Assembly: GCA_960531495.1 (NCBI GenBank) | Contig: OY482863.1 | Span: forward strand, 8,573,500-8,637,499 | DNA: 64,000 bases | Direction of reading: 5' to 3' | From: Zeus faber | Lineage: Eukaryota > Chordata > Actinopteri > Zeiformes > Zeidae | In this document: positions 39,746-52,034 of the stretch, in pieces | Numbering within the stretch: position 1 is the stretch's first letter | Layout of the letters: the number at the start of each line of letters is the position of its first letter | Made by a program: the position numbers and the translations under genes | The notes under the pieces: model-generated | The model's database searches: none | Told to the model about the DNA's origin: nothing | Seen by the model: only the letters and a program-made list of their open reading frames with translations

Positions 39746-41632
39746 TCAGTGGAGGTCCACTTTCTGCAGGTCTTCTATGGTCACATGTACAACCTGCAGA
39801 GAGAGACACATGGACATCATCGGTGCATTAAAATCATAGTATCGATAATAGTATAGAACGTAAAAAAAAATAACAGAAAAACAATATAAATAAACAAATA
39901 AGTGAAAGAAAAAAATAAATAAACCATATGCAATAACTAATGAAATAAAGCTATCGGTACTCTTCACTTTACGACTGAGTTCCGTTCCTACAACCTGGTC
40001 GTTAAGCGAATTGGTCAATAAGCGAGGACCTGTATCATTCCACGGTAAGGGGGCGTGGCTGGTATATATAGTGTATATAGTATACTGAATATAGTGTATA
40101 CAGTATATGTAGTGTATAAAGTATATATAGTATATATAGGTATATAGTGTTATTTCACGGTAAGGGGGCGTGGCGATTGCAAACGCTAGTGTAGTGAATA
40201 CTGACAGACTGTGGGAACGAGACTGTGTACGGTGATGAAATGAGATACAGTGTATACAGTGTATATAGTGTATATAGTGTATATAGTGTATTTAGTATAT
40301 ATAGTATATATAGTATATATAGTATATATAGTGTATAAAGTATATATAGCGGACAATACAGACTGGTCAGAGAACTGGTGGTTAGACAGGTAGGTCCTTA
40401 AATGAGGACTACCTGTAGTGGGGAACAAGAAAGCTGAAGCTCAAGATGAAAGAATTTGGTAGTGTACAATAAAACCTAACGACAAAAAACATTAAATATA
40501 AGCCTAAAAAGGGACAAAAACCAATAGAAAAATAAACCTAAAATGAATAATAAATAAAGCTACCACATAGCAAGCACTGCTAATGTCATTGAAAACACTG
40601 CTGATGATACATTATGATCATCCACAACCACCAGACGTACGCTGAAATCATCTGATCGGAGTCATTGGATCAACTCAACAAATGTATTAATTTATTAAAC
40701 CTATATTTATTTAAGGCCATCTCAACTTGAAATGTGACTCCTAATTCCTTGATGATGAGAACACCAAAAAATATATATAAGTTTAACAAATCCAAAATGT
40801 AAAATGTGACTCTTAATTCCTTGATGATGAGAACACCAAAAAATATATATAAGTTTAACAAATCCAAAATGTAAAATGTGACTCTTAATTCCTTGATGAT
40901 GAGAACACCAAAAAATATATATAAGTTTAACAAATCCAAAATGTAAAATGTGACTCTTAATTCCTTGATGATGAGAACACCAAAATATATATATAAGTTT
41001 AACAAATCAAAAATTTAAAATGTGACTCTTAATTCCTTGATGATGACAACACCAAAAAATATATATAGGTTTAACAAATCAAAAATTTAAAATGTGACTC
41101 TTAATTCCTTGATGATGAGAACACCAAAAAATATATATAAGTTTAACAAATCAAAAATTTAAAATGTGACTCTTAATTCCTTGATGATGAGAACACCAAA
41201 AAATATATATAAGTTTAACAAATCAAAAATTTAAAATGTGACTCTTAATTCCTTGATGATGAGAACACCAAAAAATATATATAGGTTTAACAAATCAAAA
41301 TCATTTCCAGCGTAGAAAGAAATGACAATATTTTCCCGGCGTCACGTTCATACGGTTGAATGGTGCGCGGCGCTGACCTGCGCGTGGCAGGGATCGGGGT
41401 AGTCACAGACGTCTCCCGGAAAGACGGAGCGCATCAGCATCTTCACCTGCGTGGGGTACACGTAGGTGGGACAGCAAGGAGCCCCCTCCCCCTGCACGCC
41501 CACCCTGTGCAATACCTCCAGGGAGAAGGAAGAGAGTGCACGTCTGTCACGCCGTTCACTCTGCAGTCATCCGGTACTGACGGAGAGAAACCGTACACTC
41601 TACCTATGTGTGTGTGTGTGTGTGTGCGTGTG

Positions 41633-41716
<84 letters not shown>

Positions 41717-41903
41717 TGAATGTCGTCGGGGCCGACCAGTTTGCGCTGCATCAGCCTGTAGGCCTTCCTTCTACGTGCACGGTCACTTCGAGGGCCTTTG
41801 GCGGCGCCAAGAAGAAACCCGATCCAAGCAGGCAGCCTGAGGAATACAGATGTTATAGATTTATAACAAGTGCCTGAGCTGTGATGGATAGATAGAGATA
41901 GAT

Positions 41904-41934
<31 letters not shown>

Positions 41935-42246
41935 GAGACAGATGGATAGACAGAGAGACAGACAGATAGATAGAGTAGACAGATACAGTATAGTAGACAG
42001 ATACATACAGTAGACAGATACAGAGATAGATACATAGACAGACAGACAGACAGACAGACAGAGAGCGAGACAGAGCGATAGAGATAGATAGACAGACAGA
42101 CAAAACCAACAGACAGACATATAGATATATGGATAGACAAACAGACAGACGGATATATAGACATATAGATAGACAGACAGACAAACAGCGATAGATAGAT
42201 AGACAGAACCGACAGACAGACAGACAGACGGACAGACGGATAGACG

Positions 42247-42280
<34 letters not shown>

Positions 42281-42836
42281 TAGATAGATAGATAGATCTG
42301 ACATCAACGCAATAGAAAAAGTAACGACGCAATAAAGCAGCACAATAAAAATATGAAAAAGAGAGAAAATGGCAACATATGGAACATTTGGAAAATGTAC
42401 AACAAACCTAATTGTGACATAACCTAAAAATAAAAAAAATATATAAACAAGAGAAAACAAAATAAAATGAAACATTGGTGAAAGGTGAAAGGTCCAAACA
42501 TGAAATGCACGGTCCCGTACAACAACATCAATAACAGTGAAATAAAGTGTGAAGCAGAAAGACGCGTGTCCAACGAAGCTGCCACTGGACACAGCCCCCA
42601 CCCAGCAAACACCGCCTACACCTAAACCAAAAGAGATGGCGGCATATCCGCGGAGACTGGAAGAGCTCACCCAAAGGACTGGCACAGCGCCTCGGTGGCC
42701 TCCATGACGACGCTGAAGGGAGAGAGCAAACCACACGGCTCCTCCAAGGGACGGTTTTCGGAGTTGGTGAACAGTGGAAACGACGCCAGTGAGTCGAGGC
42801 TCCACGGGACAGAGCTGCGTCCAGCACCACGTCGAG
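39746..42836 (-). CDS. C-terminal four exons of an unrecognised protein
   Basis: I do not recognise this gene. Four minus-strand exons join in frame to about 149 residues: 42,836-42,671 (donor GTGAGC), 41,836-41,737 (acceptor TTCCTCAG), 41,515-41,378 (long pyrimidine tract, donor GTCAGC) and 39,793-39,746 (acceptor CTCTCTGCAG, stop TGA). The first two join through a split codon (TTTGG|G) and the others at phase 0. Visible stretches include SFGLPAWIGFLL, the basic RARRRKAYRLMQRKL, the Cys-rich PCCPTYVYPTQVKMLMRSVF and the end TIEDLQKVDLH. There is no signal peptide, clear membrane segment or familiar motif, and the 5' exons were not found. The donor after 41,737 (GTCGGC) is weak and sits beside a microsatellite. 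Codon use and GC are exon-like against AT-rich introns. A minus-strand AATAAA at 39,518-39,513 could end the transcript. Confidence 0.6.
40056..40350. repeat. Degenerate 10-bp repeat (GTATATATAG type) with a local duplication
   Basis: Two blocks of TATATAGTGT-like units (40,056-40,150 and 40,242-40,350) are separated by unique sequence. CACGGTAAGGGGGCGTGGC occurs before each block (about 40,040 and 40,157), so the segment was duplicated locally. Confidence 0.7.
40731..41302. repeat. Minisatellite: 72-bp unit, about 8 copies
   Basis: Units start at 40,731, 40,803, 40,875, 40,947, 41,019, 41,091, 41,163 and 41,235, exactly 72 bp apart. Each holds AATGTGACTCTTAATTCCTT, GATGATGAGAACACC and AATATATATAAGTTTAACAA. 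Units 2-4 end CCAAAATGTAA and units 5-8 mostly end CAAAAATTTAA, so two subtypes exist. Because 72 is a multiple of 3, part of the array stays open on the minus strand. It lies in the last intron of the unrecognised gene, 75 bp from its donor. Confidence 0.95.
41606..41718. repeat. GT then TGCG microsatellite
   Basis: A short GT run passes into an uninterrupted TGCG tetranucleotide array of about 80 bp. It lies in the 221-bp intron between the second and third exons of the unrecognised minus-strand gene and reaches within 18 bp of the predicted donor. Confidence 0.9.
41884..42297. repeat. GATA/GACA mixed tetranucleotide repeat, block 1
   Basis: Interspersed GATA, GACA and GAGA units run for about 410 bp inside an 834-bp intron of the unrecognised gene. 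On the minus strand the run reads as long open frames rich in Ser, Leu, Cys and Tyr, which are artefacts. Confidence 0.95.
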
Positions 42837-43207
42837 CTAATATTCAAAATGTACGTTCGGACGTTTGAAAGACATCGAGGGGACGTGGCGTTGAAGTACT
42901 GACGAGCGGATGTTTCACACGAACGCCGCTCGGGAGCAAATCAAATGGGCATTTTGGCCATTTTGATGCAAATGCGCCAAACAGGCAAGATTGAAAGATG
43001 AAAAAAATAACAAAAACATAATTATTACTGCGTTATTTACGTTCTGAGGGTGAAGTTTTCAATCCGCGGGCTGCATTTATGGCAGAGAAGGTAACTTTAC
43101 AGGGGAGAAAGGATGCCCTCTTTCAGGCTGAAGTACGTGTGCCTGCCATCTAGCGGCTGACTTGTGTTACTGCAACACGAAATAAATAGACAGACAGACA
43201 GACAGCC

Positions 43208-43278
<71 letters not shown>

Positions 43279-43677
43279 TAGACAGACAGACAGACAGACA
43301 GATAGACAGACAGATACATAGATAGATAGACAGACAGATACATAGATAGATACAGACAGACAGACAGACAGATAGATAGATACATAGATAGACAGACAGA
43401 CAGATAAATAGATAGATATAGATACAGACAGACAGATACATAGATAGATAGACAGACAGACAGATAGATAGATAGATAGATAGATAGACAGACAGATAGA
43501 TACATAGATAGATAGACAGACAGATAGATAGATACATAGATAGATAGATACAGACAGACAGATAGATAGATACATAGATAGACAGACAGACAGACAGATA
43601 GATAGATAAATAGATAGATATAGATACAGACAGACAGATACATAGATAGATAGATAGACAGACAGATAGATAGATAA

Positions 43678-43710
<33 letters not shown>

Positions 43711-43778
43711 TAGACAGATAGATAGATAGATATAGACAGATAGATAGATAGATATAGACAGACAGACAGACAGATAGA

Positions 43779-43826
<48 letters not shown>

Positions 43827-45092
43827 TAGAAAGACAGTGGCTCACACGTGTTACTGCACCATGAAATACTCTACAGGTATTCATCTCTGCAGGGAATACA
43901 TTCAAATAATAGGTGATAATAATAAAAACAACATTTTTTTTTTTACAGGGCAATATGCAATGAACCCAGAAATTAGATTCAAAATACTTATTTCTTAAAA
44001 CTGTTCAACTTCAATCTGCGCTACTTCCGTTCTTGTTCATTCGTCTCGATGTATTTGAGATTGCTTTCTCTCCCACCATTGGTCAAAATACTCATGTGTG
44101 AGAAGCATGGTCAATGCCAGGCGCGCAAAAGCTCTTCAAATGTTTGTCATGGGACTTGATTGTAGCATTGTTTAAAAGTAAATACTGTATTGTACAAAAA
44201 TGAATGAAAACAGATTTGAGTGGTTTTTAATTTGATCGCCTTCTTTTAATGTGAAGCACTTCAAGCTGCATTTTGTGTATGAACAGGGCTCTACAAAGGC
44301 TATTATCATGAGCAGTATTATTATTATTATTATATGGACCAGGAATCCAGAATATCTTATTCTTCTTACGATCACTAACGATCATGTAGAATTTATTTAT
44401 TTTTAATAAATAAATTTAAAGATTAAAACATGTCAGTCGATTTTGATCCAATTTGAAAGCTATAGTAGGGAGGTCCTCCGAAATTGTATTGGAAAACCTT
44501 TTGACGACACAGCATAGTCCCAAAACATTTCAGTCTGAGGAGCACTGACTTATCGGCTCTGCCTTTTGATTTAGTTGTTGGACATAAATAAGCACCATAT
44601 CGACCCTGTGGACTGTAATTCGGGAGGACGTCACCTCAGAGGAAAACAAGGCGGTCCAAACGGCTTACGGACCTACGATGTACCCCAAAGGCCCCCGCAC
44701 TCTGCAGCGCAAGTTGGAGCTGTGGAAAACAATGACTTCATGGCGTTAAGTTTTTCACTTCAACCTCTGTTATTTGGTGGCGCGGCGTGTGCGCCGATGC
44801 CCCAAGCTCGAAAAAGGGAGTTTATTCTCGCCTGGGAGCAGTGTTCATGTGTCCATCCATGCATGTCAGACATTAAATGGGGAGTTATGAGTCATTCAGA
44901 GCGACCTGCGAAACCCCGTAGAGGTCCACGACAGAAACGCTCCGCGGCAGTCGCTCACTTTCTCTCGGCCCTTCCTTGCCAATCTTCTGGCCACTAGGAA
45001 AGCCGGCCAGAAGAAGCCCCCCCCCCCCCCTCCCGGACGTGTCGGCCCCAGCGGGGACGGCGAGGACGCGAGTTTACTGTCTTTCCTTTTCT
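42837..45092. other. Intergenic or 5' intron of the unrecognised gene; no exon supported
   Basis: Apart from GATA block 2 this stretch is AT-rich. A GC-richer island at 44,590-45,060 has open frames on both strands, and on the minus strand it has a good acceptor (TTGTTTTCCACAG, about 44,726-44,738), but no frame there leads to a convincing exon. Confidence 0.4.
43184..43832. repeat. GATA/GACA mixed tetranucleotide repeat, block 2
   Basis: About 650 bp of GATA and GACA units follows the same Bkm-like composition as block 1, about 890 bp to the right. It produces spurious open frames of up to 267 codons. Confidence 0.95.
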
Positions 45093-45205
45093 TTTATTGA
45101 ACATGTGGAGATGTACACACAGATATATTACATTCATATATAAAAAAAAAAGAAATAACCTCCCTTTGTTACATTTCCAACGTGACGGCAGCACTCCTGT
45201 TTATT
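45093..45205 (-). terminator. chchd7: Candidate polyadenylation signals of CHCHD7
   Basis: Two AATAAA hexamers on the minus strand, at 45,205-45,200 and 45,098-45,093, lie about 165 and 270 nt after the CHCHD7 stop codon. The nearer one is the simpler choice. Confidence 0.5.
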
Positions 45206-45370
45206 AATTAAAACACGGTCTTGAAGTCCGACGAAACAGTGGCGGCGGTATCCTCCCCCTGCCCCCCGCAGGCAACACACAGAGGCACCAGATGACAAAC
45301 ATGGCCGCCTCCTGCGTCGTCCTGGCCTCGCCGGCTCTTTTCTTGTCCGGCTCCGTGGGCTGCGGACGCC

Positions 45371-47511
45371 TCAGTACGGCTTCTCTCCGACGGCGGCGAG
45401 GATCTGGCGCCGCTCGTCCTCCGTCGGCATGTCGGGCTTCACGCCGTCCCTGCGCCGCTGCACCATGATGTTGTGCTAAGTTGCAGGAAAAAAAGAAGAA
45501 GAAATAAATTAAATAAATAAAATGGGCGTGGGGGGTGGGGGAAATCGGAAACTGGTTTTCAGTGTCGGTCAAATCGGTGAGAACCCCCCCAAATAATTCT
45601 CGGAGCGATGCAGATTCGGTCCCGCTTTTATGACGCGGAGGATAGTAAAAGGATTTTATCTACTTTCTTTCACCCGGGAAACTCCTCCTATCCAAAATCA
45701 GCTTATTAAAAGAGATTGTTTGGACGGAGATGGAATTATTTCCCCGACCGATTTGGCGCAGGAGGCAATTGTACCGTCTACAGCCCCTTCCCAACTCGCA
45801 CTGAAAGCCGTAAATCTACCGGCGACGTTCCTTATTGCCGTCACGTGGGAACGGGAGCCGGTCCCCGCCCTCCACCTAGTATCGCCACAACGGCCGCGAA
45901 TGGCAACGTGTGCGGAGCGGAAGCGGTAACATTTCTGTAAAGTAGGGGCGGAACCGAATCCAAATCAAGCGCAAATAGTGGGGGTTTTTTTACGAGTATT
46001 TATTTCGTACAAATAAAAAAATATATAAAGAAAACGTTTTTTCGGGAAGAAATTAAAAAAAAAAAAGATGAAAAAATTCGGATAAAAGCGAGTCCGGTCC
46101 GAAGGGCGGCTGGAGAGACGAGAAACTGAAACATGGGGAGCGTCTACAGAAACAGGTCTTTGAATTCTTAAATGTTATTATTTTTGGCCTTGGACAATGC
46201 CACTCAGACCCTCGACGTGCCTTTTACAGTTAGGGGTGCTTTGCGACCGTGTGGTGACACCCACCACGGATATTTTTTTCATCCGGCAATGTTCCGGGTG
46301 CCATGTGGGAAAGGGGCGTATTCAAACCGTGGGGTGCACCCCGTCACGGAGGAACTGCATGTGATAAAGAAAGACTGCTGTCTCACGGAATATGTTTATT
46401 TAAAGTTTCTAAACCGGACAGGAGAACAGTTTTTTTTTTGTTTTTTTTAAAGAGTGCAATTTGTTCATATTTTAATTTATTTTCATTATTTCTTTTCATC
46501 ATTATTTTTCATTTTTCGTGGGCACCTGTGTGCCCCTGTTGGCCTGTGTGAAGGGGCAATACAAGCCAGTAATGAACGTGAGTGCTAGAGCTGGTTTACT
46601 ATAAACCATCTTACTTTACCTATGACACTTTTTTTTTTTTTGTACTTTTTGGGCGTCAAAGTCCTTTAAATCAACAACAACAAAAAAAGTTTGAATACCA
46701 CTGATCTATAGGAAGACGCCGTGGAATTTCTGCAGATACAAATGACCTTATTAATTAATTAACTTATTATTATTTTAAGTATTTAAGACTACAAACACAC
46801 GTAAAAAAAGAAGGAGAAATACTCAGAGGTAATGACTGAATCTCAGATGCCACGGTCCCTGATCTCTGTCGGGCCGCCGCTGTTCACCGTCAACAGAGGG
46901 CTGAGTGTTGCATTGTGGGTCTGAGGCCAGAAAGTTACTTCTGATGTTTTTGGCAAATAGCCCAAAACGTGTCCATGTACGCATATTATGAATGACCAAT
47001 AAGAATTGGTGCATTGTGTCACCGGCCAATCACAATTCCTTCCTTTTCATTTGCAAAAAGAAAAAAGTATATATAAAGTAATAAAATAAAGAATATATCA
47101 AATAAAATACAAATCTGTAAAAGTGTCTGGTGACAGCATGAAAGCATCGTCAAGTTAATGTTAGAGACGTACAACTCCAACGCAGAAATTTCACACGCAG
47201 TACTTTTCTCTGCGTTGACATTTGTTGGATATGATCACTCACCCAGTATTTCCTACAGTTCTTGTACCTCAGGAAATACGCTGAGCACATTGCTTTGTCG
47301 TAGTTGTTGGCGTCCAAACACTTCTGAGAGCCGTCGCTTTCCTGCCAGATGAGAAGATGTGATAATCTTTCTCCCCCCCCCCCCCTTCCCCATTTTTTTC
47401 GCAATGGCAGACAACTACAACTTTGCTGTATTTTGGAGACGATCCACTTACTTCGATACACGGGTTGATGTCTTTGTTCCGAAGTTTTCGGACATTTTTA
47501 TCCATTGGCAT
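45371..47511 (-). CDS. chchd7: CHCHD7, twin-CX9C coiled-coil-helix protein (three coding exons)
   Basis: CHCHD7 belongs to the small twin-CX9C proteins, which are oxidised and trapped in the mitochondrial intermembrane space by the MIA40 relay (family knowledge). Coding exons on the minus strand are 47,511-47,452, 47,341-47,243 and 45,475-45,371. All junctions are phase 0 with GT-AG introns of 110 and 1,767 bp. The product is 87 residues; the human protein has 85. Cys18/Cys28 and Cys39/Cys49 form the two CX9C motifs. The segment from Tyr42 (YFLRYKNCR) and the tail (MVQRR.DGVKP.MPT...[10 protein letters not shown]) match the family closely. A stop at 45,373-45,371 is followed by AATAAA on the minus strand at 45,205-45,200. 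It is divergent to PLAG1. Its precise molecular role is poorly known. Confidence 0.93.
45781..46318. mobile_element. Short inverted-repeat transposon, family A copy 3
   Basis: It starts AGCCCCTTCCCAACTCGCAC and ends CCATGTGGGAAAGGGGC, with the same internal landmarks as copies 1 and 2 (AAATCTACCGGC, CACGTGGGAACGGGAG, CAGACCCTCGACGTG). It lies in intron 2 of CHCHD7, between the second and third coding exons. Confidence 0.6.
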
Positions 47512-49499
47512 CTGTGTATTGAGGACGGTAAGAACATGTTCTGATTCTGTTGCAAATAAATAAATAAATAAATAAATAGACAGCTAAATAAATAAATGTG
47601 CCGCTTCAATCAAATCTACATTTTAACATATTTCCCTGTGCTGAGGTTCTGTGGAAGAAAATCGACATTTTTCCCATATGTCCATGCTACTGTGCTCATC
47701 TCAAATACAATTCTATTTTTGCATTTCATTGAAGAAAATACAGTTTATTCCTGAGCCGTTTCTTATTTATCAAATACACAGAATAATTTATAATATACAG
47801 TACCGATAACCTATCCTGTGCTTTAAATCACATTTGTATATTCTGTATATTTTTATATATTAGACTATTTTTGTTTTGTATTTTTCGGCTACTCGTGTAT
47901 TGTATTTATTGTCTGTATCTGGAAATTCATTCTGGCTCCATCTTATCCCTTATCTTAAAATGCTTTAAATTAAACACACAATAACACACGTCTTTGTGCC
48001 GACAATTAAGGATGCAGAATACATACAGAATATGAACGAACCGAAAAAGAACAAAATAGTAATATAAATGTACATATACAGTATGGTTGTTCTACAGCAA
48101 ATTGAGGGTAAAACGCAACTTGAATTTAACAGAATCCAACACAAGTATTTATCTCAATGGCCACATTACACAACATTACAGGGACTGAATGGATGACACA
48201 GTGTCAAACACATCTGTGAGTCTCTCTGGTGAGATATATTTGTCACAGGTTTCCCTTCAACACGGATCTAACTACCAAGCTTATATTTAAATAGAAGGGG
48301 GGAAAGCATCTCAAATGTCTTGGTTTGTTGGGGTTTTTTTTGTTAATCTTGCCACTATACAAACATTTTATTTTGCATTATTTTATTTTATATTATTAAT
48401 ACTGCAATGCAAAGTTTTGATATTTAAGTAAATGTCATTAATTAATTGTAAACCACTGCTTTTCTTGCTGAAAAAAACCCTCTTTATTTGGTCTGTGAAA
48501 CACATCTTGGTAAATAAATGCATATGTTTATAAATTGACTGAACTGCATCGTTGCTGTCAAATACAAACACATCCTGGGCATTAGATGTTATCAGATATT
48601 ATCAGATGTAAATTATAATTTGATTGAAAGGGTTTTTTTTTTCATGTTAGGTTTTGTAAAGATCTTTTTTTTTTTTTTTAAGAAGATTATGACCTTCAAC
48701 TCATTATTTCTAGTCCGGGAAAGTCAATGTATAACATATATATTCTTCAGGAACTGGTTTCAACATCAATGTATTGGTATTCTACAACTTTGAATTACCC
48801 ATAAATATATTTATATATTAAAATGTAAATACATTGAAATTACCCAAGCAGGGTGTCTGAAGGTGTCAGAGTTACACATCATGCCTTCTCAGACATTTTT
48901 AAGAACAAATCTTAACAAAATAGAAAAGATTTTGGAGAAATCAGCTCTCTTAATCCATCAAGTATTAATTCAGAACTATATAGTGCATTCGGTACAGGGC
49001 AGAGGTAAATATTAGGTAGAAATTGGAAAGGTTATGAACTAGATGATTCTGGCAGATGGCAGATGTCAATATTTAGAGAGTGGGGTGGCCGATATATAAT
49101 GCCAATATCATGTTGTTGTTGTTTATTTGCATCTGATAAAATACAACAATTTAACAATAATAAAAAATGAGACACAAAATTGCTGAGCTTAAATGAACAA
49201 CTATTTAACACTAATGTTATTGTCGGCATTGTCTCCGAAGTGCACTTATTAAAAAGAAATGCATCAACTAAATAAAAGCCCACAGGTAATCTAAAAACGA
49301 AACTTTTTAAAAACAACAACAACAAAAAAAAAAAACAATGTATGAAGTAAAAATAAACAATTATAAACGATAAAAAAGGATGGATATTAAAACAGAGTCA
49401 TATTAAAGTCCGGTCAGGAAATAGAGAGTCTACCCGTAAAAGAAGTGCAGAATTTATTATTTACAGGTAAAATATTTACATAAAAACATCCAGTTTTTA

Positions 49500-49960
49500 C
49501 TACACTAAGTCCCATAGCAATGGCGAGTCGGTGGGACTCGGTTCGGGACAGTGGGGACGCTGGGTTTTCGTTTGGAACAAGACGGGACAGTCCTTAAATC
49601 TGTGTTTGAAACATTATTTTCATACAAGTAAAAAAAAAAAAACATCCGAAAATAAATAGATCTAAAATAAAAACACAGGAAAACCGGCACGAAAACACAT
49701 GCAAGGTGCACCCCTGTCTGGAGGAGAGCAAAAAAAAAAACAAAAAAAAAACTCCAATTCTCTTTTGAGTTTATGTTCTGCATCTTGGGGCGAAGTATTT
49801 CCCAAACGGCGCTCCTGCTGTTTTCGTTCAAAACCGGTCGCAGAGGCTCTGCACTTTCCATCTTTAATGAGCTAATACCGAAACAAACCAGAGGGAACGA
49901 GACAGTGCAGACGGTGAGTGGGCGAGAGGAGGCGGCGCTACGTGGGCGCTGCAGCGGTGT
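49500..49960. repeat. Interspersed repeat family B, copy 3
   Basis: The copy shows GGAACAAGACGGGACAGTCC, TTTTCATACAAGTA, AATAGATCTAAAATAAAAAC and ACAGGAAAACCGGC. It lies in the first intron of CHCHD7. Confidence 0.5.
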
Positions 49961-50019
49961 GTGTAATGCTGTCAGAGAGATGCGAGAGCGGGGAAGCGCT
50001 GCTGCTACCGGTAGTGTAT

Positions 50020-50216
50020 CGATAGTGCGGAAAAATTAGCATCGAAGCCGTTTGGAATATTCAGAATCGATATGTATAGATACATGGATATTTATGGCAA
50101 CACCAGTCGCCAGATATATTTTTTTGTATATCGGCCTCGTGAGCACTGGCAGCGGCCGATGCCCATAATCTCAAGAGGTGCATATATCGGCCCAATTAAT
50201 CGGCCGATCACTACTT
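50020..50216. repeat. Degraded DNA-transposon-like repeat (TCGGCCGAT type)
   Basis: The stretch holds GTATATCGGCC, CGGCCGATGCCCAT and ATCGGCCGATCACTACT, a palindrome-rich signature of short non-autonomous repeats seen widely in fishes. A related fragment is at about 29,655-29,720. Confidence 0.4.
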
Positions 50217-50749
50217 ATAACATAACGTTTACTCTGATGCAGAGGAACTTGGTTACTTTGAGGAAAAATGAATATATGGATACATAAAAATCTGACAAAA
50301 TGTTTATGTTGAAAATGATTATGAAATTGCAAATATTTAAATTTGACTTATTAATGACTTGTGGCCTAATAGTTGTAGAACTGAATGTAAGACATTTAAA
50401 GACTGGTTAAGGTCACCTTGCCACCGCTAGCCACAATATTGTGAATATAGTGATGAATAATGAAAATTTTCTTTTCTGAAATCCCTCACAAGTAATAGTT
50501 TGATTTATAATCCAAAGTGGTATTATTGATCGCAATGTGCAAAGTATAATCCATGTGCAAAATATAATCTGGATTATTCTTGCACATGGACATATGATAC
50601 CAATTTGCATTATGAAAATTTGGGACTGCTGTTATATCAGGACCATTATTACTATTTCCCTTATTATAACTAATGTTATTACTGAATGCTGTTACCGTAG
50701 GGCACATTTTAAAGTTAATCTGTAATATTGTAATTTGTACTGTAGCGTA

Positions 50750-51252
50750 AAGCCGGCTTCACACCAAATTCGACAAAGGACAAAAACAAACCAGAGGTCC
50801 ATTCACCCCTACGAACGGAGAGCGGGGTTCCGCACGCACAAAGCTGTGACACGCTGCGCTGCGAGGCTCCAGGACGCGTTCTAATTTTCCCTCACTCACG
50901 CGTCAGGTTTCAGAGCCGAGAGGATGACCGGAAGTGACATCGGTCAAGTATTTTATCGCAACTGGGCTGAAAAGCAAGTCAATACGTCACGTCTGTGAGA
51001 TAGCGACCTTATTCACTTCGCCGTCGGATGTCACCATAACCACAATCAGTGAAACTCTTCTTAAGCAATTCGGCAGTTTGTAAACACTTTATGAAAGGGG
51101 GCTTACAGCTCTCTTTCGTGGAACGTGATGAATGTGAAGCTGAGCAATCGACTCTGGGGGGGGGGGGGGGGGGGGACGACCCAGATGCAGTTCATCCCAC
51201 AGGAACTAGGGGAAGGAACAGACTGTCTGGTGCGTTTTCGGATTCGGTGTGA
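50750..51252. mobile_element. Short inverted-repeat transposon, family D copy 1
   Basis: The left end GCCGGCTTCACACCAAATTC is mirrored on the right by GATTCGGTGTGAAGCCCAC. The interior is non-coding and includes a 20-base G-run. It lies in the CHCHD7 first intron. Confidence 0.55.
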
Positions 51253-51973
51253 AGCCCACTAACCTGCCACCAGCCCATGTTGCTCTCACTAGTCAGCGCA
51301 GTCAGCTGCACAAGTGCTATTCCCTGTTAACTTCGTACATACTAAGGGGGGAAAAAATAATAATTAAAATGAGATCAAACTGACACATGTGATTGTGTGT
51401 TGGTTTCATCTCATTTGTTTCTTTTATCTATTTCAGGACTTGCCCGGTTTTCAATCTGGGGATCAATAAAGTGCCATCTGATTTGATCCCTCTCACCTTA
51501 AAGGCTAAGTAAAATAAGTAATAAACGCATCGCAGCACTTTAACGGCTTTATTTGTCGACATGCCCCCCCCCACCCCCCGACACATTTATGAGATAATCG
51601 CCTGACCGCGATTATTCCAGCCACGCGCGATCGTTTCGCAAAATCGCTGGGTTCCACAATGAGGTTTTCCACGCAAATGCGAGGGGAATTTTAACGACAA
51701 ACCGACAAACGTTTGGAAAGGAACACAACAACACAAGCTGGCGCATGCAGTCGTCCACCCCCCCAAAAAAAAAAACAACAACGGAACGACCGGGAGACCT
51801 GGAGGTGGGACGTTTGCGGCAAACCCACCTCATGGTGAAACCAAAGTGGGCTGGGGGGGGGGGGGGGGGGGGTTTGAATCACCGCCGGCGGCTTAGATAA
51901 CAAGGGCGCCCTCTCTAAGCCCAACCAACTCATATGGCCTGGCAACTGTTCACGTTGACCTTCGCCGAAGCTG

Positions 51974-51980
51974 ACGCACG

Positions 51981-52031
<51 letters not shown>
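51974..52031. repeat. CA microsatellite near the divergent promoter
   Basis: CGCACGCACG passes into a CA array that ends about 100 bp from the predicted CHCHD7 exon-1 donor. Confidence 0.92.

Positions 52032-52034
<3 letters not shown>

Noticed and set aside
43184-43832. CRISPR-like regular repeats
   Set aside because: The units are 4 bp with no spacers, so this is a microsatellite.
41861-43953. Minus-strand open frames of 159 to 328 codons rich in Ser, Leu, Cys, Ile and Tyr
   Set aside because: They are translations of the GATA/GACA repeats, which have few stops in any frame. No splice sites or protein features support them.
44575-44997. 140-codon plus-strand open frame
   Set aside because: No motif, no splice support and an unremarkable composition. 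An alternative frame here (MYPKGPRTLQRKLELWK) is also short and unsupported.
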